From: Pseudomonadota bacterium
Lineage (GTDB): Bacteria > Pseudomonadota > Alphaproteobacteria > Rhodobacterales > Rhodobacteraceae
Direction of reading: 5' to 3'
Assembly (NCBI GenBank): GCA_963205235.1
Contig: CAUJIP010000052.1
Span: forward strand, 1-41,853
DNA length: 41,853 nucleotides
Below the pieces are notes generated by a model. It saw only the letters and a program-made list of their open reading frames with translations. It did not search any database and had not been told where the DNA came from. Position numbers and translations under genes: made by a program. Positions 15,782 to 24,681 of the stretch are shown here, in pieces (within the stretch, counting starts at the first letter, position 1; every line of letters starts with the position of its first letter).

Positions 15782-15845
15782 CGGTTAACGTCCACAACCA
15801 TCCCCTTGAAATCATTGGGGCCGTCTCATCTGTCCAGCGTGGACA
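15782..15845 (+). promoter_or_regulatory. Unrecognised structured element, copy A, upstream of proS
   Basis: This segment shares conserved blocks with copy B (32239-32303, minus). Visible pairings: GTCCAC (15790-15795) with GTGGAC (15839-15844); inner CCCC (15802-15805) with GGGG (15817-15820); and, in competition with the first, TGTCCA (15831-15836) with TGGACA (15840-15845). A TTTTCCCCC stretch follows. It lies 73 bases before the proS start and in the same orientation. It may be an RNA leader, an operator with inverted and direct half-sites, or a repeat; sequence alone does not decide. Confidence 0.5.
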
Positions 15846-15917
15846 CTTTTCCCCCGCTTGCCTGCCAGCCCCCGACCCGCTAGGAAACCGGGGAACCCTT
15901 TTCAGGCAGGCCCCCAG

Positions 15918-17255
15918 ATGCGTCTCTCCCGCTACTTCCTCCCCGTCCTCAAGGAAAACCCCGCCGAGGCCCAGATCGTCTCGCACCGCTACATGCTGCG
16001 GGCCGGGATGATCAAGCAGCAGGCGGCGGGGATCTATTCCTGGCTGCCGCTCGGCTACCGGGTCCTGCGCCGGATCGAAGAGATCGTCCATCAGGAACAG
16101 ATCCGGGCCGGTCACATCCCCCTGTTGATGCCCACGATCCAGCCCGCCGACTTGTGGAAGGAATCCGGCCGGTATGGCGATTACGGCGAGGAGATGCTGC
16201 GGATCACCGACCGCCAGAAGCGGGAACTTCTGTTCGGCCCCACCAACGAAGAGATGATCACCGACATCTTCCGCGCCCATGTCAGCTCCTACAAGGACCT
16301 GCCGCTGACCCTGTATCACATCCAGTGGAAATTCCGCGACGAGATGCGGCCCCGGTTCGGGGTGATGCGGGGACGCGAGTTCCTGATGAAGGACGGCTAC
16401 AACTTCGACGTCGACAAAGATTCGGCCCTGCACGCCTACAACCGCCACATGGTCAGCTACCTGCGGACCTATGAGCGCATGGGCCTGACGGCCATTCCGA
16501 TGCGGGCGGCCAGTGGTCCCATCGGCGGCGACAACACGCATGAATTCCTGGTGCTGGCCCAGACGGGCGAGTCCGAGGTTTTCTACGATGACCGGGTGAC
16601 CGGGTTGAAACTGGGTCAGCGCGACATCGACTATGATGACCGGACCCAGGTCGCCGATGTCTGCAAGGAGTTCACCACCCTTTACGCCCGCACCGATGAA
16701 ACCCACGATCAGGCGGTCTTTGACCAGGTTCCGGAAGCCCACCGCAAGGTCGGCCGCGGGATCGAGGTCGGGCAGATCTTCTATTTCGGGACCAAGTATT
16801 CGGCCAGTATGGGGGCCGAGGTCACCACCGCTGACGGCGGCAAGGTTCCGGTCGAGATGGGCTCGCACGGCATCGGCGTTTCCCGTCTTCTGGGCGCGAT
16901 CATCGAGGCCAGCCACGACGACAAGGGGATCATCTGGCCCGAAGGCGTGACGCCGTTCCCGGTCGGTATCGTGAACCTGAAGCAGGGCGATTCAGCGGCG
17001 GATGCTGCCTGTGAGGGGCTTTACAAGGCTCTGGCCGCGAAGGGGCTGGAAGCCCTTTACGATGACCGCGACGAACGCGCCGGGGCGAAGTTCGCGACGA
17101 TGGACCTGATCGGCCTGCCCTGGCGGATCACCGTCGGCCCGCGCGGGCTGGCCAATGGGGTGGTGGAACTGACAAGCCGCCGCACCGGGACCAGTGAAGA
17201 AATGTCGCCCGCAGCCGCTGTCGACCGGATCGCGCAGATCTACGCCGGCGTCTGA
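15918..17255 (+). CDS. proS: Prolyl-tRNA synthetase (short alphaproteobacterial type)
   Basis: Charges tRNA-Pro with proline. The 445-residue length matches the ProS form without the editing insertion found in the 570-residue E. coli type. Class II signatures: motif 2 around [29 protein letters not shown] (about residues 134-162) and motif 3 [17 protein letters not shown] (about 314-330), followed by an anticodon-binding domain ([28 protein letters not shown]). The start at 15918 ([18 protein letters not shown]) is the conserved N-terminus; 20 upstream in-frame codons are non-family. Long open frames on the opposite strand are shadows of codon bias. A structured repeat element (15782-15845) precedes it. 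Confidence 0.97.
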   Translation: MRLSRYFLPVLKENPAEAQIVSHRYMLRAGMIKQQAAGIYSWLPLGYRVLRRIEEIVHQEQIRAGHIPLLMPTIQPADLWKESGRYGDYGEEMLRITDRQKRELLFGPTNEEMITDIFRAHVSSYKDLPLTLYHIQWKFRDEMRPRFGVMRGREFLMKDGYNFDVDKDSALHAYNRHMVSYLRTYERMGLTAIPMRAASGPIGGDNTHEFLVLAQTGESEVFYDDRVTGLKLGQRDIDYDDRTQVADVCKEFTTLYARTDETHDQAVFDQVPEAHRKVGRGIEVGQIFYFGTKYSASMGAEVTTADGGKVPVEMGSHGIGVSRLLGAIIEASHDDKGIIWPEGVTPFPVGIVNLKQGDSAADAACEGLYKALAAKGLEALYDDRDERAGAKFATMDLIGLPWRITVGPRGLANGVVELTSRRTGTSEEMSPAAAVDRIAQIYAGV

Positions 17256-17371
17256 TCTGCCGGGCCGGTGCCCTGCGACATGCGGGGCTCTGGCCTGGTC
17301 TTGCGATACATCTCGCAAAGGACTGCGACCGCCAGGATCGTGGGCAGAAATCCTGTGGTTCGGATCAGGAT

Positions 17372-17959
17372 TTAGAGGGCAAGGATCATCAAGCTTTCCG
17401 GGCCGGAAATCACCGAGTCGAGGCCCTTGGCCGCGAAAAGGGCCGCCCCAAGCAACGCCGCCCCAACCAGTCCAGGGCCAAGGACAAGCCGCCACATTGT
17501 CGGGAGAGCAACGCTAACCCCCTGCGATATCCGGTAGCTGCCATCCCGCGCCACCATGGCGGGAAGGGCCGTCCCGAACAGGGAAAGTGCCAGCAAGTAG
17601 ACCGGCAAGAGCACCAGGATAACGACCTCAGGCGACGTTCGATCTGCAACGCCGAAGGCCAGGACCAGCGCGATACCGACCGGAACAAAGATCAATCCGG
17701 CGCTTATGAGGATGAACCAGCCGAACTTGATCGGTGGCACCCCCGGCTGCATTTTCGGCGCGCGGAAAGTCAGTGCCTCGCCGAAAAGGAAATGCCGGTG
17801 GAAGTAATAGGCGACAATGGTCAACGCGACGAATGAGACCGACGTTTCCGACTTTGGCTGCAGGGTCCACAGCGCCACCTCGATGACTGTCGCAAACGCA
17901 ATCAAGGCGGGAAGGGACGCTAGGAAATAGGCCAACGACTGTTTATAAATTCTTGTCAT
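17372..17959 (-). CDS. Multi-pass membrane protein, possibly cut short by an in-frame stop
   Basis: A 195-residue membrane protein of unknown function with about four or five hydrophobic segments (around residues 10-35, 38-55, 80-105, 112-140, 160-180). The start at 17959 has GGAGACC about ten bases upstream. The TAA at 17374-17372 comes right after SLMILAL, yet the same frame continues for 43 sense codons, beginning ILIRTTGFLPTILAVAVLCE and then MYRKTRPEPR, which looks like a further transmembrane helix with a positive tail, to a TAG at 17242-17240 inside the 3' end of proS. The TAA may therefore be a recent nonsense change or an error. I do not recognise the family. Confidence 0.7.
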   Translation of the reverse strand: MTRIYKQSLAYFLASLPALIAFATVIEVALWTLQPKSETSVSFVALTIVAYYFHRHFLFGEALTFRAPKMQPGVPPIKFGWFILISAGLIFVPVGIALVLAFGVADRTSPEVVILVLLPVYLLALSLFGTALPAMVARDGSYRISQGVSVALPTMWRLVLGPGLVGAALLGAALFAAKGLDSVISGPESLMILAL

Positions 17960-18111
17960 CAAATGGTCTCCGGTCATTTCTTGAAATTTTGGATGGGGTT
18001 TTCCGGCAAAGTCAAGCGAACCGCAGGGGATGTTGGGGCTTGGGATCGGGGCGCCCTTGTGACCCCTTCGATCCCGAGACCCTGTCAATTGGCTTGAACG
18101 CGCCCTGCCCG

Positions 18112-19782
18112 TCAGCCGCCCGCAGAAGCGGGCCTCAGCCAGCCCTCGTATCGCACGACAGGGCCGATCAGCGGCAGGATGATTTCGACGTGAAAGCGGA
18201 AGCGGTCGTCCTTAACCTCTTCCCAGGCGGGGCCGTGGGGCATCAGAAAACGCGGCAGCGGCAGGCGACCGATCCCCCAGCGGCGGGGGATGATCTGCAG
18301 GCGGGTGCCGTCCCAATCCAGCGCAAGGCCAAAGCGAAAGGGGCCGAAGCGTTCGACGATCAGGGCTTCGTCACGGTCAGTGCCAGCCTCTTGCGTGGAT
18401 CGCATGAGGCGTGCCCCAAACCGCCGGGCCCAGGTTTCGCGACCCTGCGCATCGGTGGTGAAGGTCACCTCGACCGGCTGATCCTGTCCGACTTTCGGAA
18501 AGCGGAACAGGGTGGCGACCAGCGGGGCTAGCGGGCCCTTGCCGCGCGTCACATCTGCCCGACCGGTCCAGACCGCGTGTTTGCCGGGGTGGTGCAGGGT
18601 CTGCATCTGTGCGGGAAGATCGGAAAAGACCGGGCCAAGGGCACGGGGATACGGCTCGATCGGCATGTCCCTGCGCCAGCCGGTCAGGATGGACCGCCCG
18701 GCAAAGGCGGTCGCATAGTCGTCCAGCGTCAAGCTGCCGATCCCGGCCCGGGCGCCGGGGTTCTGGGTCTGACCCTGTTGCATCTTGCCGACAAGCAGCG
18801 CCACGGCCATCGACGGGATCAGGGGGCCGTCATCGCCTTCGGCCAGCAGGTGCCAGGACAGGCTGGCGGGCTGGCCGTCACGCAGCCCCTGTGCCGCAAG
18901 GAACATGCCGCCGCGATGTTCGCCCATCGGGTGCAGGTTCAGCAGCCAATGGGCAAGCGGCGTCAGCGGGGCCAATGAGGGCAGGCGCAGTCTGGCGCGG
19001 GCAAGCGCGATCAGGGTCAGAAGCCGGTGCAGAACGCGCGGTTGCGGCGCGGCCCCGATCCACAGGCTTTGCAGGCCGGGATGGGCTGCGGGAATGACAC
19101 GCAGGTCGGGCACATCGACCAGAGAAAAGCGCAAAGGATGCAGCGGGACCTTGCCCGGCACGGCGACCGTCGCAATCCGGCTGTCACCCAACCCGATCCC
19201 GGTTGCGGGCTTGCCCTGCCGCCACAACCGGACCGGCGCGCCGGCATAGCCCAGAACGGCGCGAAGCACGTTCTTGCCCACCCCGGCATAGGGTGAGGGG
19301 GCGATGCCGCCGACAAGCTCGGTCACCTGCAGATGCTGTTCCATCGCGGTCAGGACAGCATCGGTCAGGACCGGAAAGCTGGAGACCCCGGCCAGGACAA
19401 AGACCCCGGCGGCCCGGGCCGAGGCATCAAGCGCGCCGATCCCGGCCACGAAATCCGCCCCGTCGGCGAGGTCAAGATAGGGCACCCGCGCGGCAATCGC
19501 GGCTTTCGGGACCAGATAGGGGTCATCGCCATAGGCCTGAAACGGGCCCGAGGCATCGACAACCAGATCGGGCCGGTGCTGGGCCAGGGCCGCTACGATA
19601 TCCCTGCGGTCAAGCGCCAAGGGCAGGACTTTCGCTACCCCGCCAAGGGTTTCGGCAAAAGCGCGGGCCTTTTGCCCGTCGCGACCGGCAAGGATCAGGG
19701 TCTGGCCGGGATCGTCCTTCAAAAGTTGGGCAAGTCTGCCGCCAAAGACACCATAGCCGCCAAGAACAAGGATCTTCATCAT
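18112..19782 (-). CDS. Saccharopine dehydrogenase-like NADP domain fused to DUF4166
   Basis: A 556-residue two-domain protein. The N-terminal part is a Rossmann dinucleotide-binding domain of the saccharopine dehydrogenase-like type (MKILVLGGYGVFGGRLAQLL, then LILAGRDGQKARAFAE, DLVVDASGPFQ, PYLDLADGADFV). The C-terminal 180 residues fit DUF4166 (FRFPKVGQDQPVEVTF, ETWARRFGARLMRSTQ, PRRWGIGRLPLPRFLMP, YEGWLRP). The combination is common in Rhodobacteraceae; substrate unknown. AGGG lies six bases before the ATG at 19782; an ATG one codon later is equally possible. No close operon partner. Confidence 0.85.
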   Translation of the reverse strand: MMKILVLGGYGVFGGRLAQLLKDDPGQTLILAGRDGQKARAFAETLGGVAKVLPLALDRRDIVAALAQHRPDLVVDASGPFQAYGDDPYLVPKAAIAARVPYLDLADGADFVAGIGALDASARAAGVFVLAGVSSFPVLTDAVLTAMEQHLQVTELVGGIAPSPYAGVGKNVLRAVLGYAGAPVRLWRQGKPATGIGLGDSRIATVAVPGKVPLHPLRFSLVDVPDLRVIPAAHPGLQSLWIGAAPQPRVLHRLLTLIALARARLRLPSLAPLTPLAHWLLNLHPMGEHRGGMFLAAQGLRDGQPASLSWHLLAEGDDGPLIPSMAVALLVGKMQQGQTQNPGARAGIGSLTLDDYATAFAGRSILTGWRRDMPIEPYPRALGPVFSDLPAQMQTLHHPGKHAVWTGRADVTRGKGPLAPLVATLFRFPKVGQDQPVEVTFTTDAQGRETWARRFGARLMRSTQEAGTDRDEALIVERFGPFRFGLALDWDGTRLQIIPRRWGIGRLPLPRFLMPHGPAWEEVKDDRFRFHVEIILPLIGPVVRYEGWLRPASAGG

Positions 19783-19942
19783 GCAATTCCCTATGTCCGC
19801 CATCCTAGTCGCTGCGCACCATGGCGAAAGTGCGCCGATTGCCGCGGACGGGGTCGGTGACGTGGCGGCGGTCTTGCGAAGCTGGCGATCCAGACGGGGG
19901 TCTGCCTGATGCGGGGGGCGCGGGCCTGCAACTTGCCCCCGC

Positions 19943-20905
19943 TTACTCCATCACCACCACCAGATTGCCAGGTTTGTGGAAACTTTCGGCAATCGCATGG
20001 GCCTCGGCAAGCATGGCAAAGGGCAGGACCTGTCCAACAGCCGGGGTGTAGCCTTGGGCCAGGTGAAGGCTTACCAGACGTTCCATCTTTGCGCGGGTTT
20101 CCGGGCTGGTGCCGGTAATCACCCGCCGCCCGTGACCATGCGGCAAGAGGGCCGCGCCCAGCATGGCGGGAAGGTCGGCGGTGATCAGGGCAAGCCGACC
20201 TTTGGGCGCAAGGATTCCCTTTGCCCCGCGCCAGCCAAGGCCGCCCATCACGTCCAGGATGACGTCGAACGGGCCGGGAGGAGCCGCGTCACGATAATCC
20301 GTCACCGTTTCGGCCCCAAGGGCGCGGGCCAGCGCGTGGTTCGCGGGCGAAGCCGTCGCCGAAACCCGCGCGCCAAGGTGCCGTCCGATCTGCACCGCCG
20401 CCCCGCCGACCGACCCCGTGGCCCCGGCGACTAGAAGATGCTCACCGCAGGCAAGATGTGCCTTGTCGATCAGGAATTCCGCAGCGGTCAGCCCGCCAAA
20501 GAAGAAGGCGGCCCCCTCATTGAAGCCAAGGGTTTCGGGCAGCGGCAGGATGCGCCCATCGGCGGGGATTGTCAGATACTCGCGATGGGTACCGCCCTTG
20601 AAGCCTACGACCCCAAAGACCCGGTCGCCGGTTCGAAAGGCCGTGACCCCCGCGCCCAAGCCCGCAACCTCGCCCGCGAAGGCCCAACCGGGGGCGACGC
20701 GGGGACGGCGCAGGCCGATCGCCAGCCGCAGCATGGCCCCAAGGCCACGCGGCACCTTGCCCGACCGCAGCCGGGCATCGCCTGCTGTGACCGGGGCAGC
20801 CCGAACGCGGACCAGCACTTCGCCCGGACCGGGGGCGGGAACCGGGACGTCGTCGATGACAATCGACTCGGGGCCGGCATAGGCGGTGTAGCGGGCAAGT
20901 TTCAT
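19943..20905 (-). CDS. Quinone oxidoreductase-like MDR-family reductase
   Basis: A 320-residue medium-chain dehydrogenase/reductase of the zinc-independent quinone/enone reductase type. The N-terminal GroES-like domain (MKLARYTAYAGPESIVIDDVPVPAPGPGEVLVRV, PGWAFAGEVAGLG, GDRVFGV) is followed by the NADPH-binding Rossmann fold (VAGATGSVGGAAVQIGRHLGARVSATAS, GAETVTDYRD, FDVILDVMGG). Zinc-binding cysteines are absent. AGAGGA precedes the ATG at 20905. It likely reduces a quinone or an activated alkene with NADPH; substrate unknown. Confidence 0.9.
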   Translation of the reverse strand: MKLARYTAYAGPESIVIDDVPVPAPGPGEVLVRVRAAPVTAGDARLRSGKVPRGLGAMLRLAIGLRRPRVAPGWAFAGEVAGLGAGVTAFRTGDRVFGVVGFKGGTHREYLTIPADGRILPLPETLGFNEGAAFFFGGLTAAEFLIDKAHLACGEHLLVAGATGSVGGAAVQIGRHLGARVSATASPANHALARALGAETVTDYRDAAPPGPFDVILDVMGGLGWRGAKGILAPKGRLALITADLPAMLGAALLPHGHGRRVITGTSPETRAKMERLVSLHLAQGYTPAVGQVLPFAMLAEAHAIAESFHKPGNLVVVME

Positions 20906-21039
20906 GGGAAATATCCTCTTGGCCGGTCAACACGTCGTCGAACCTGACCTTTGCGGACACCGGGATGCGCAAGGCCGGTTCAAAGGTCGGGAAATGCGTC
21001 CCGTCTTCAAAGGCAGGCATTTCCAGCGGGAAGCGGCAA

Positions 21040-21138
21040 CGCCACCCCGCCCTGCCCTTTTGGCATCCGGGCGAGGGTGGCGGGCGTGGTCTTCGATCTG
21101 CTCCGAAGGGTGGGCCAGGCAGTCTTCGCCCGGCCCAC
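21040..21138. repeat. Two intergenic inverted repeats
   Basis: The 281-base spacer between the reductase gene and the small lipoprotein gene holds no gene I can support, but it has two stems: CGCCACCC (21040-21047) with GGGTGGCG (21075-21082), extended by further GC pairs around a TTTT loop, and GTGGGCC (21110-21116) with GGCCCAC (21132-21138). Neither has a T-run on the transcribed minus strand. They could protect the lipoprotein mRNA 3' end or halt transcription. Confidence 0.4.
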
Positions 21139-21186
21139 ACCCTTGTCTTCACAACCACCCCGGCCCAAGGCCGAAGCGGCGGCGAC

Positions 21187-21453
21187 TTACTTCGACAGTT
21201 CGGCCATCATTTCGTCCATGGCCTTGCAGGCGGCTTGCAGGTCATCGCCCGTACCCGAGGCCTTGGTGGCAAGTTCCTGCACTTTCGGGGCCAGTTCGGC
21301 CAGCTTGGCCGGATCGGTGGCGGCCATTTCCTGCAGCTTGGCGGAAAGGTCAGTCGATTTCTTCATGGCTTCTTCGTTGGTGCAGCCCTCTTCGCCGCAA
21401 GCGGCAAGGAAACCAACGGCGGCAATGGCGATCAGATTCAGTGCGATACGCAT
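21187..21453 (-). CDS. Small lipoprotein
   Basis: An 88-residue predicted lipoprotein: MRIALNLIAIAAVGFLAAC with lipobox LAAC, then GEEGCTNEEAMKKSTDLSAKLQEMAATDPAKLAELAPKVQELATKAS and DDLQAACKAMDEMMAELSK. The mature part is helical and charged, with two further cysteines that could pair. GAGGA is six bases before the ATG at 21453; a TTG four codons upstream is less likely. Function unknown; it is divergent from lolC. Confidence 0.85.
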   Translation of the reverse strand: MRIALNLIAIAAVGFLAACGEEGCTNEEAMKKSTDLSAKLQEMAATDPAKLAELAPKVQELATKASGTGDDLQAACKAMDEMMAELSK

Positions 21454-21687
21454 GGCAATCCTCAATGGTTAGGTTTGGTTGACAACGCAATTCGGATAGA
21501 CCTGCACCCTGAACGGGTCAAGGTTAGGGATACACGACCTTGTGATCGCATTCTGCGACGCTCTTGGGCCATGGCGAAATCCTGCCAAAGACGGTTGAAT
21601 GGGGATCACTTCCCTTTGCCTTGACCTTTCCGCCCCTGTCCCGCAGGTTGCCCGGCAAGAAAGGCCCCAATCAAACGGGCAGGGCAG

Positions 21688-22974
21688 ATGGCAAGAACAA
21701 CGGCACCTTTCGCAGGTTTTGAATTCATGATCGCCTGGCGCTATCTGCGCGCGCGGCGGGCCGAGGGCGGGGTCAGTGTCATGACCTGGATCAGCCTGAT
21801 CGGCATCACTCTGGCGGTCTTTGCGCTGATCCTGACGATGGCGGTCCGGGCCGGGTTCCGGGCGGAATTCGTCGACACGATCCTGGGCGCGAATGCCCAT
21901 GTGACGATCTATTCCACCGGCGAGATCGGCGAGGATGGCCAACTGATCCACGGCTTTACCGCCCCGGACGCAGTTGCCGAGGCGATCCGGAAGGTTCCCG
22001 GAGTGACCCGTGCCGCACCCCTGATCCGGGCTAAGGTCATGGTCTCGGACGGCGAAGACACCACTGGGGCCGAGGTTTATGGCATCCTGCCGGAAAATCT
22101 GGCCACGATCCCCCGTGTAGGCAAGGGCGCGGATGCGCTTGGCGATCTGGCCCGGTTTCCCGACGGCGTGGCGCTTGGTGCGGGTGTCGCGCGGGAACTT
22201 GGGGTGACGGTCGGCGACAAGGTGCGCCTGATCTCGCCCAGTGGGGTGAAGACTGCGATGGGCACGACGCCCCGGGTCAAGGCTTACGAGGTGGTCTATA
22301 TCTTCACCGCCGGGCGCTATGACATCGACTCGACGCGGATCTACCTGCCTTTGGTCGAAGCGCAGTCCTTTTTCAACAAGGAAGGCACGGCGGACGAGAT
22401 CGAGGTGATGGTCGAAGACCCGGATGCAGTGGAAAGCTATGCCGATGCGATCCTTTCGGCGGCGGGGCCTTCGGCGGCGCCCTGGACCTGGAAGGACAGT
22501 TCCGGCGCCTATCTGCGGGCGTTGACGATCGAGGACAACGTGATGTTCGTGATCATGTCGATCCTGGTCCTGATCGCGGCGATGAACATCGTTTCGGGCC
22601 TGATCATGCTGGTCAAGAACAAGGGCCGCGATATCGGCATCCTGCGGACGATGGGGTTGACCGAAGGCTCGATCCTGCGGGTCTTCTTCATCTGCGGCGC
22701 GTTTACTGGAGTCATCGGCACGATTGCCGGGGTGGCCTTGGGCTGCCTCACGGCCCTGAACATTGATCAGATCATGGGCTTCATCAACTGGCTGAACGGG
22801 GCGGATGTCTGGGACCCGTCGATCCGTGGCATCTATTTCCTGCCCGCGAAACTGCAGTTTGGCGATGTGATGTCGGCGGTCGTGTTGTCGCTGGGTCTGT
22901 CCTTTGTCGTCACCTTGCTGCCCGCCCGCCGTGCGGCGCGGATGAACCCGGTCGAGGCGCTGCGCTATGAGTGA
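21688..22974 (+). CDS. lolC: LolC/LolE-family lipoprotein-releasing permease
   Basis: A 428-residue permease subunit of the Lol ABC system that releases outer-membrane lipoproteins from the inner membrane to LolA. It has the MacB/FtsX topology: one N-terminal helix (about 29-51, [22 protein letters not shown]), a large periplasmic domain (about 55-270) and three C-terminal helices (about 284-312, 330-362, 385-412), ending [19 protein letters not shown], the FtsX-family tail. Alphaproteobacteria often have a single such gene in place of the LolC/LolE pair. lolD overlaps its end by eight bases. Confidence 0.94.
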   Translation: MARTTAPFAGFEFMIAWRYLRARRAEGGVSVMTWISLIGITLAVFALILTMAVRAGFRAEFVDTILGANAHVTIYSTGEIGEDGQLIHGFTAPDAVAEAIRKVPGVTRAAPLIRAKVMVSDGEDTTGAEVYGILPENLATIPRVGKGADALGDLARFPDGVALGAGVARELGVTVGDKVRLISPSGVKTAMGTTPRVKAYEVVYIFTAGRYDIDSTRIYLPLVEAQSFFNKEGTADEIEVMVEDPDAVESYADAILSAAGPSAAPWTWKDSSGAYLRALTIEDNVMFVIMSILVLIAAMNIVSGLIMLVKNKGRDIGILRTMGLTEGSILRVFFICGAFTGVIGTIAGVALGCLTALNIDQIMGFINWLNGADVWDPSIRGIYFLPAKLQFGDVMSAVVLSLGLSFVVTLLPARRAARMNPVEALRYE

Positions 22975-23644
22975 ACCGATGCTGGAGCTTGCGGGGATCG
23001 AAAAGGGCTATAACCGGGGGAAGCCGTCCGAGGTCATGGTCCTGCGTGGCGCGTCCATTACCATCGCGCAGGGCGAGGTTGTGGCGCTGGTTGCCCCATC
23101 CGGCGCGGGGAAATCGACGCTTTTGCACATCGCGGGTCTTCTGGACGTGCCAGACAGCGGGACCGTGCGGCTGGACGGGCGCGAGATGGGCGGGCTGTCG
23201 GATCGCGCGCGGACCGAAGCGCGGCGGAACGAGGTGGGCTTCATCTATCAGTTCCACCACCTGCTGCCGGAATTCAGCGCGCTGGAAAACGTGGTGATCC
23301 CGCAACTGGCCAACGGCGCGACCAAGGCCGAGGCCGAGGCACGGGCGCGCGGTCTGCTGGATCAGGTTGGCCTTGCAGCGCGGGCGGATCACCGGCCTGC
23401 GGCACTTTCGGGTGGCGAACAGCAACGGGTCGCCTTCTGCCGTGCTCTGGCCAATGCGCCCAAGCTTTTGCTGGCTGATGAGCCCACCGGGAACCTTGAC
23501 CCCGGCACGTCGGATCAGGTCTTTGGCGTGTTGATGGATCTGGTGCGGCAGACCGGGCTTTCGGCGCTGATCGCCACGCACAATCTTGACCTTGCCGCGC
23601 GGATGGACCGGGTGGTCCGGCTTGCGGCCGGGCAGGTGACCTAG
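22967..23644 (+). CDS. lolD: LolD, lipoprotein-releasing ABC ATPase
   Basis: A 225-residue cytoplasmic ATPase that powers the Lol complex. Walker A is APSGAGKST (43-51), with Ala replacing the usual first Gly, a tolerated change. The Q-loop lies in [17 protein letters not shown], the signature is [15 protein letters not shown], Walker B is [13 protein letters not shown], and the switch His is in ATHNLDLA. The [10 protein letters not shown] segment is typical of LolD and MacB-type ATPases. It starts within the end of lolC (8-base overlap), confirming the pair. Confidence 0.95.
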   Translation: MSEPMLELAGIEKGYNRGKPSEVMVLRGASITIAQGEVVALVAPSGAGKSTLLHIAGLLDVPDSGTVRLDGREMGGLSDRARTEARRNEVGFIYQFHHLLPEFSALENVVIPQLANGATKAEAEARARGLLDQVGLAARADHRPAALSGGEQQRVAFCRALANAPKLLLADEPTGNLDPGTSDQVFGVLMDLVRQTGLSALIATHNLDLAARMDRVVRLAAGQVT

Positions 23645-23697
23645 ATCAAGGCCAGAGACGGCCCGATCTGAACTGGTGTCGAAAACGGAGGCTGGAC

Positions 23698-24087
23698 ATG
23701 CGTTTTGGCTGGATTGCGTTACCTCTGGCCTTGGCGGCCTGTGTGGACCGGGATGAACCGACCGGCGCCGAGGATTTTACCACGTTCTGCGCGGCCTGCC
23801 ACGGCACCTCGGGGAAGGGCGATGGCGAGGCGGCGGCGGGGCTGGACCGCAAGCCTGCCGATCTGACCGGCCTTTCGGCGCGCAACAAAGGCGTCTTTCC
23901 AGGTACGCGGGTGATGGCCAAGATCTGGGGCTATACTGGCGGGCATAACGGAACCTCGCCGATGCCGCAGTTCGGGCCGTTGTTGCAGGGTGACCTTGTA
24001 CCCTATGACGGCGGCGACGGGATCGCGACCCCGACGCCGGTGCGGCTGGTCGCAATCGCGGAATACCTGCGGACGCTGCAGGACTAG
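23698..24087 (+). CDS. Lipid-anchored monoheme cytochrome c
   Basis: A 129-residue class I c-type cytochrome. The leader MRFGWIALPLALAAC ends with a lipobox (LAAC, Cys15), so the protein is probably membrane-tethered on the periplasmic side. Heme attachment is C31-A-A-C34-H35; the distal ligand is most likely the Met in SPMPQFGPLL (about 88). It ends with the usual helix VRLVAIAEYLRTLQD. GGAGG precedes the start. It is a one-electron carrier; partners are not adjacent. The upstream gene lolD ends 53 bases before it. Confidence 0.92.
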   Translation: MRFGWIALPLALAACVDRDEPTGAEDFTTFCAACHGTSGKGDGEAAAGLDRKPADLTGLSARNKGVFPGTRVMAKIWGYTGGHNGTSPMPQFGPLLQGDLVPYDGGDGIATPTPVRLVAIAEYLRTLQD

Positions 24088-24111
24088 GTCGGAACGGTGG
24101 GCGGACGCCCC

Positions 24112-24555
24112 CTATCCGCGGATATAGCGGATGAACGGGGTCACCTTGGCAATCCGGTCGTAAAGAAGGCGCGCTTCGTGGTTGAAGTCCTGCGTCAGCC
24201 AATAGACCGAAGGCGCGCCCGCTGCATCGGCCTTTTCATAGACGGCCTCGATCAGGGCGCGGCCCAGACCGGTGCCCCGCGCTGCGGGATCAACGAAAAG
24301 GTCCTGCAGATAGCAGGTGTTTTCGATCTTCCAGCCGTGCCGGTGGAAAAGGTAATGTGTCAGGCCCAGAAGCCCGGTGTCGCCTTCGGCCACCAAGCAG
24401 CTGAAATCCTGCGGGTCATCGCCCAGAAGCCGCGCGAAGGTCGATTGATAGACCGCTTCCGGCACTGTGGTCTTGTAAAAGGCCAGATAGTCGGTCCAAA
24501 GCCTGCGCCATTCGGCCTCGTCCGTCTGCCGCAAGGGGCGTATCTTGTGGGTCAT
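24112..24555 (-). CDS. GNAT-family N-acetyltransferase
   Basis: A 147-residue GNAT acetyltransferase. The start at 24555 (MTHKIRPLRQTDEAEWRRLW) has AGGA eight bases upstream; the frame stays open far upstream but that part is not protein-like. The acetyl-CoA motif A is LQDLFVDPAARGTGLGRALIEAVYEKA (about 83-109), followed by VYWLTQDFNHEARLLYDRI. The pattern resembles acetyltransferases acting on small amines or diamines; substrate unknown. It is divergent from the DUF4153 gene, with 126 bases between. Confidence 0.9.
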   Translation of the reverse strand: MTHKIRPLRQTDEAEWRRLWTDYLAFYKTTVPEAVYQSTFARLLGDDPQDFSCLVAEGDTGLLGLTHYLFHRHGWKIENTCYLQDLFVDPAARGTGLGRALIEAVYEKADAAGAPSVYWLTQDFNHEARLLYDRIAKVTPFIRYIRG

Positions 24556-24681
24556 CGGGTGTCCTTGTCGTTTCGGGCGACCTTGGCGGGAAAGGTCAGG
24601 CTTGGCAATGGGCCGGAAATCGCGAGGATTGCCAGTGGCAGGACCGGTCCTGGCAGCGGCGACAGGGCATGAAGGAGACGG

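Noticed and set aside
15782-15917. T-box riboswitch before proS
   Set aside because: No T-box consensus or specifier loop is visible, and T-boxes are essentially absent from Alphaproteobacteria.
15777-16916. Long open frame (379 codons) on the minus strand opposite proS
   Set aside because: It mirrors proS codon by codon in high-GC DNA, has no family-like motifs or ribosome site, and proS is certain.
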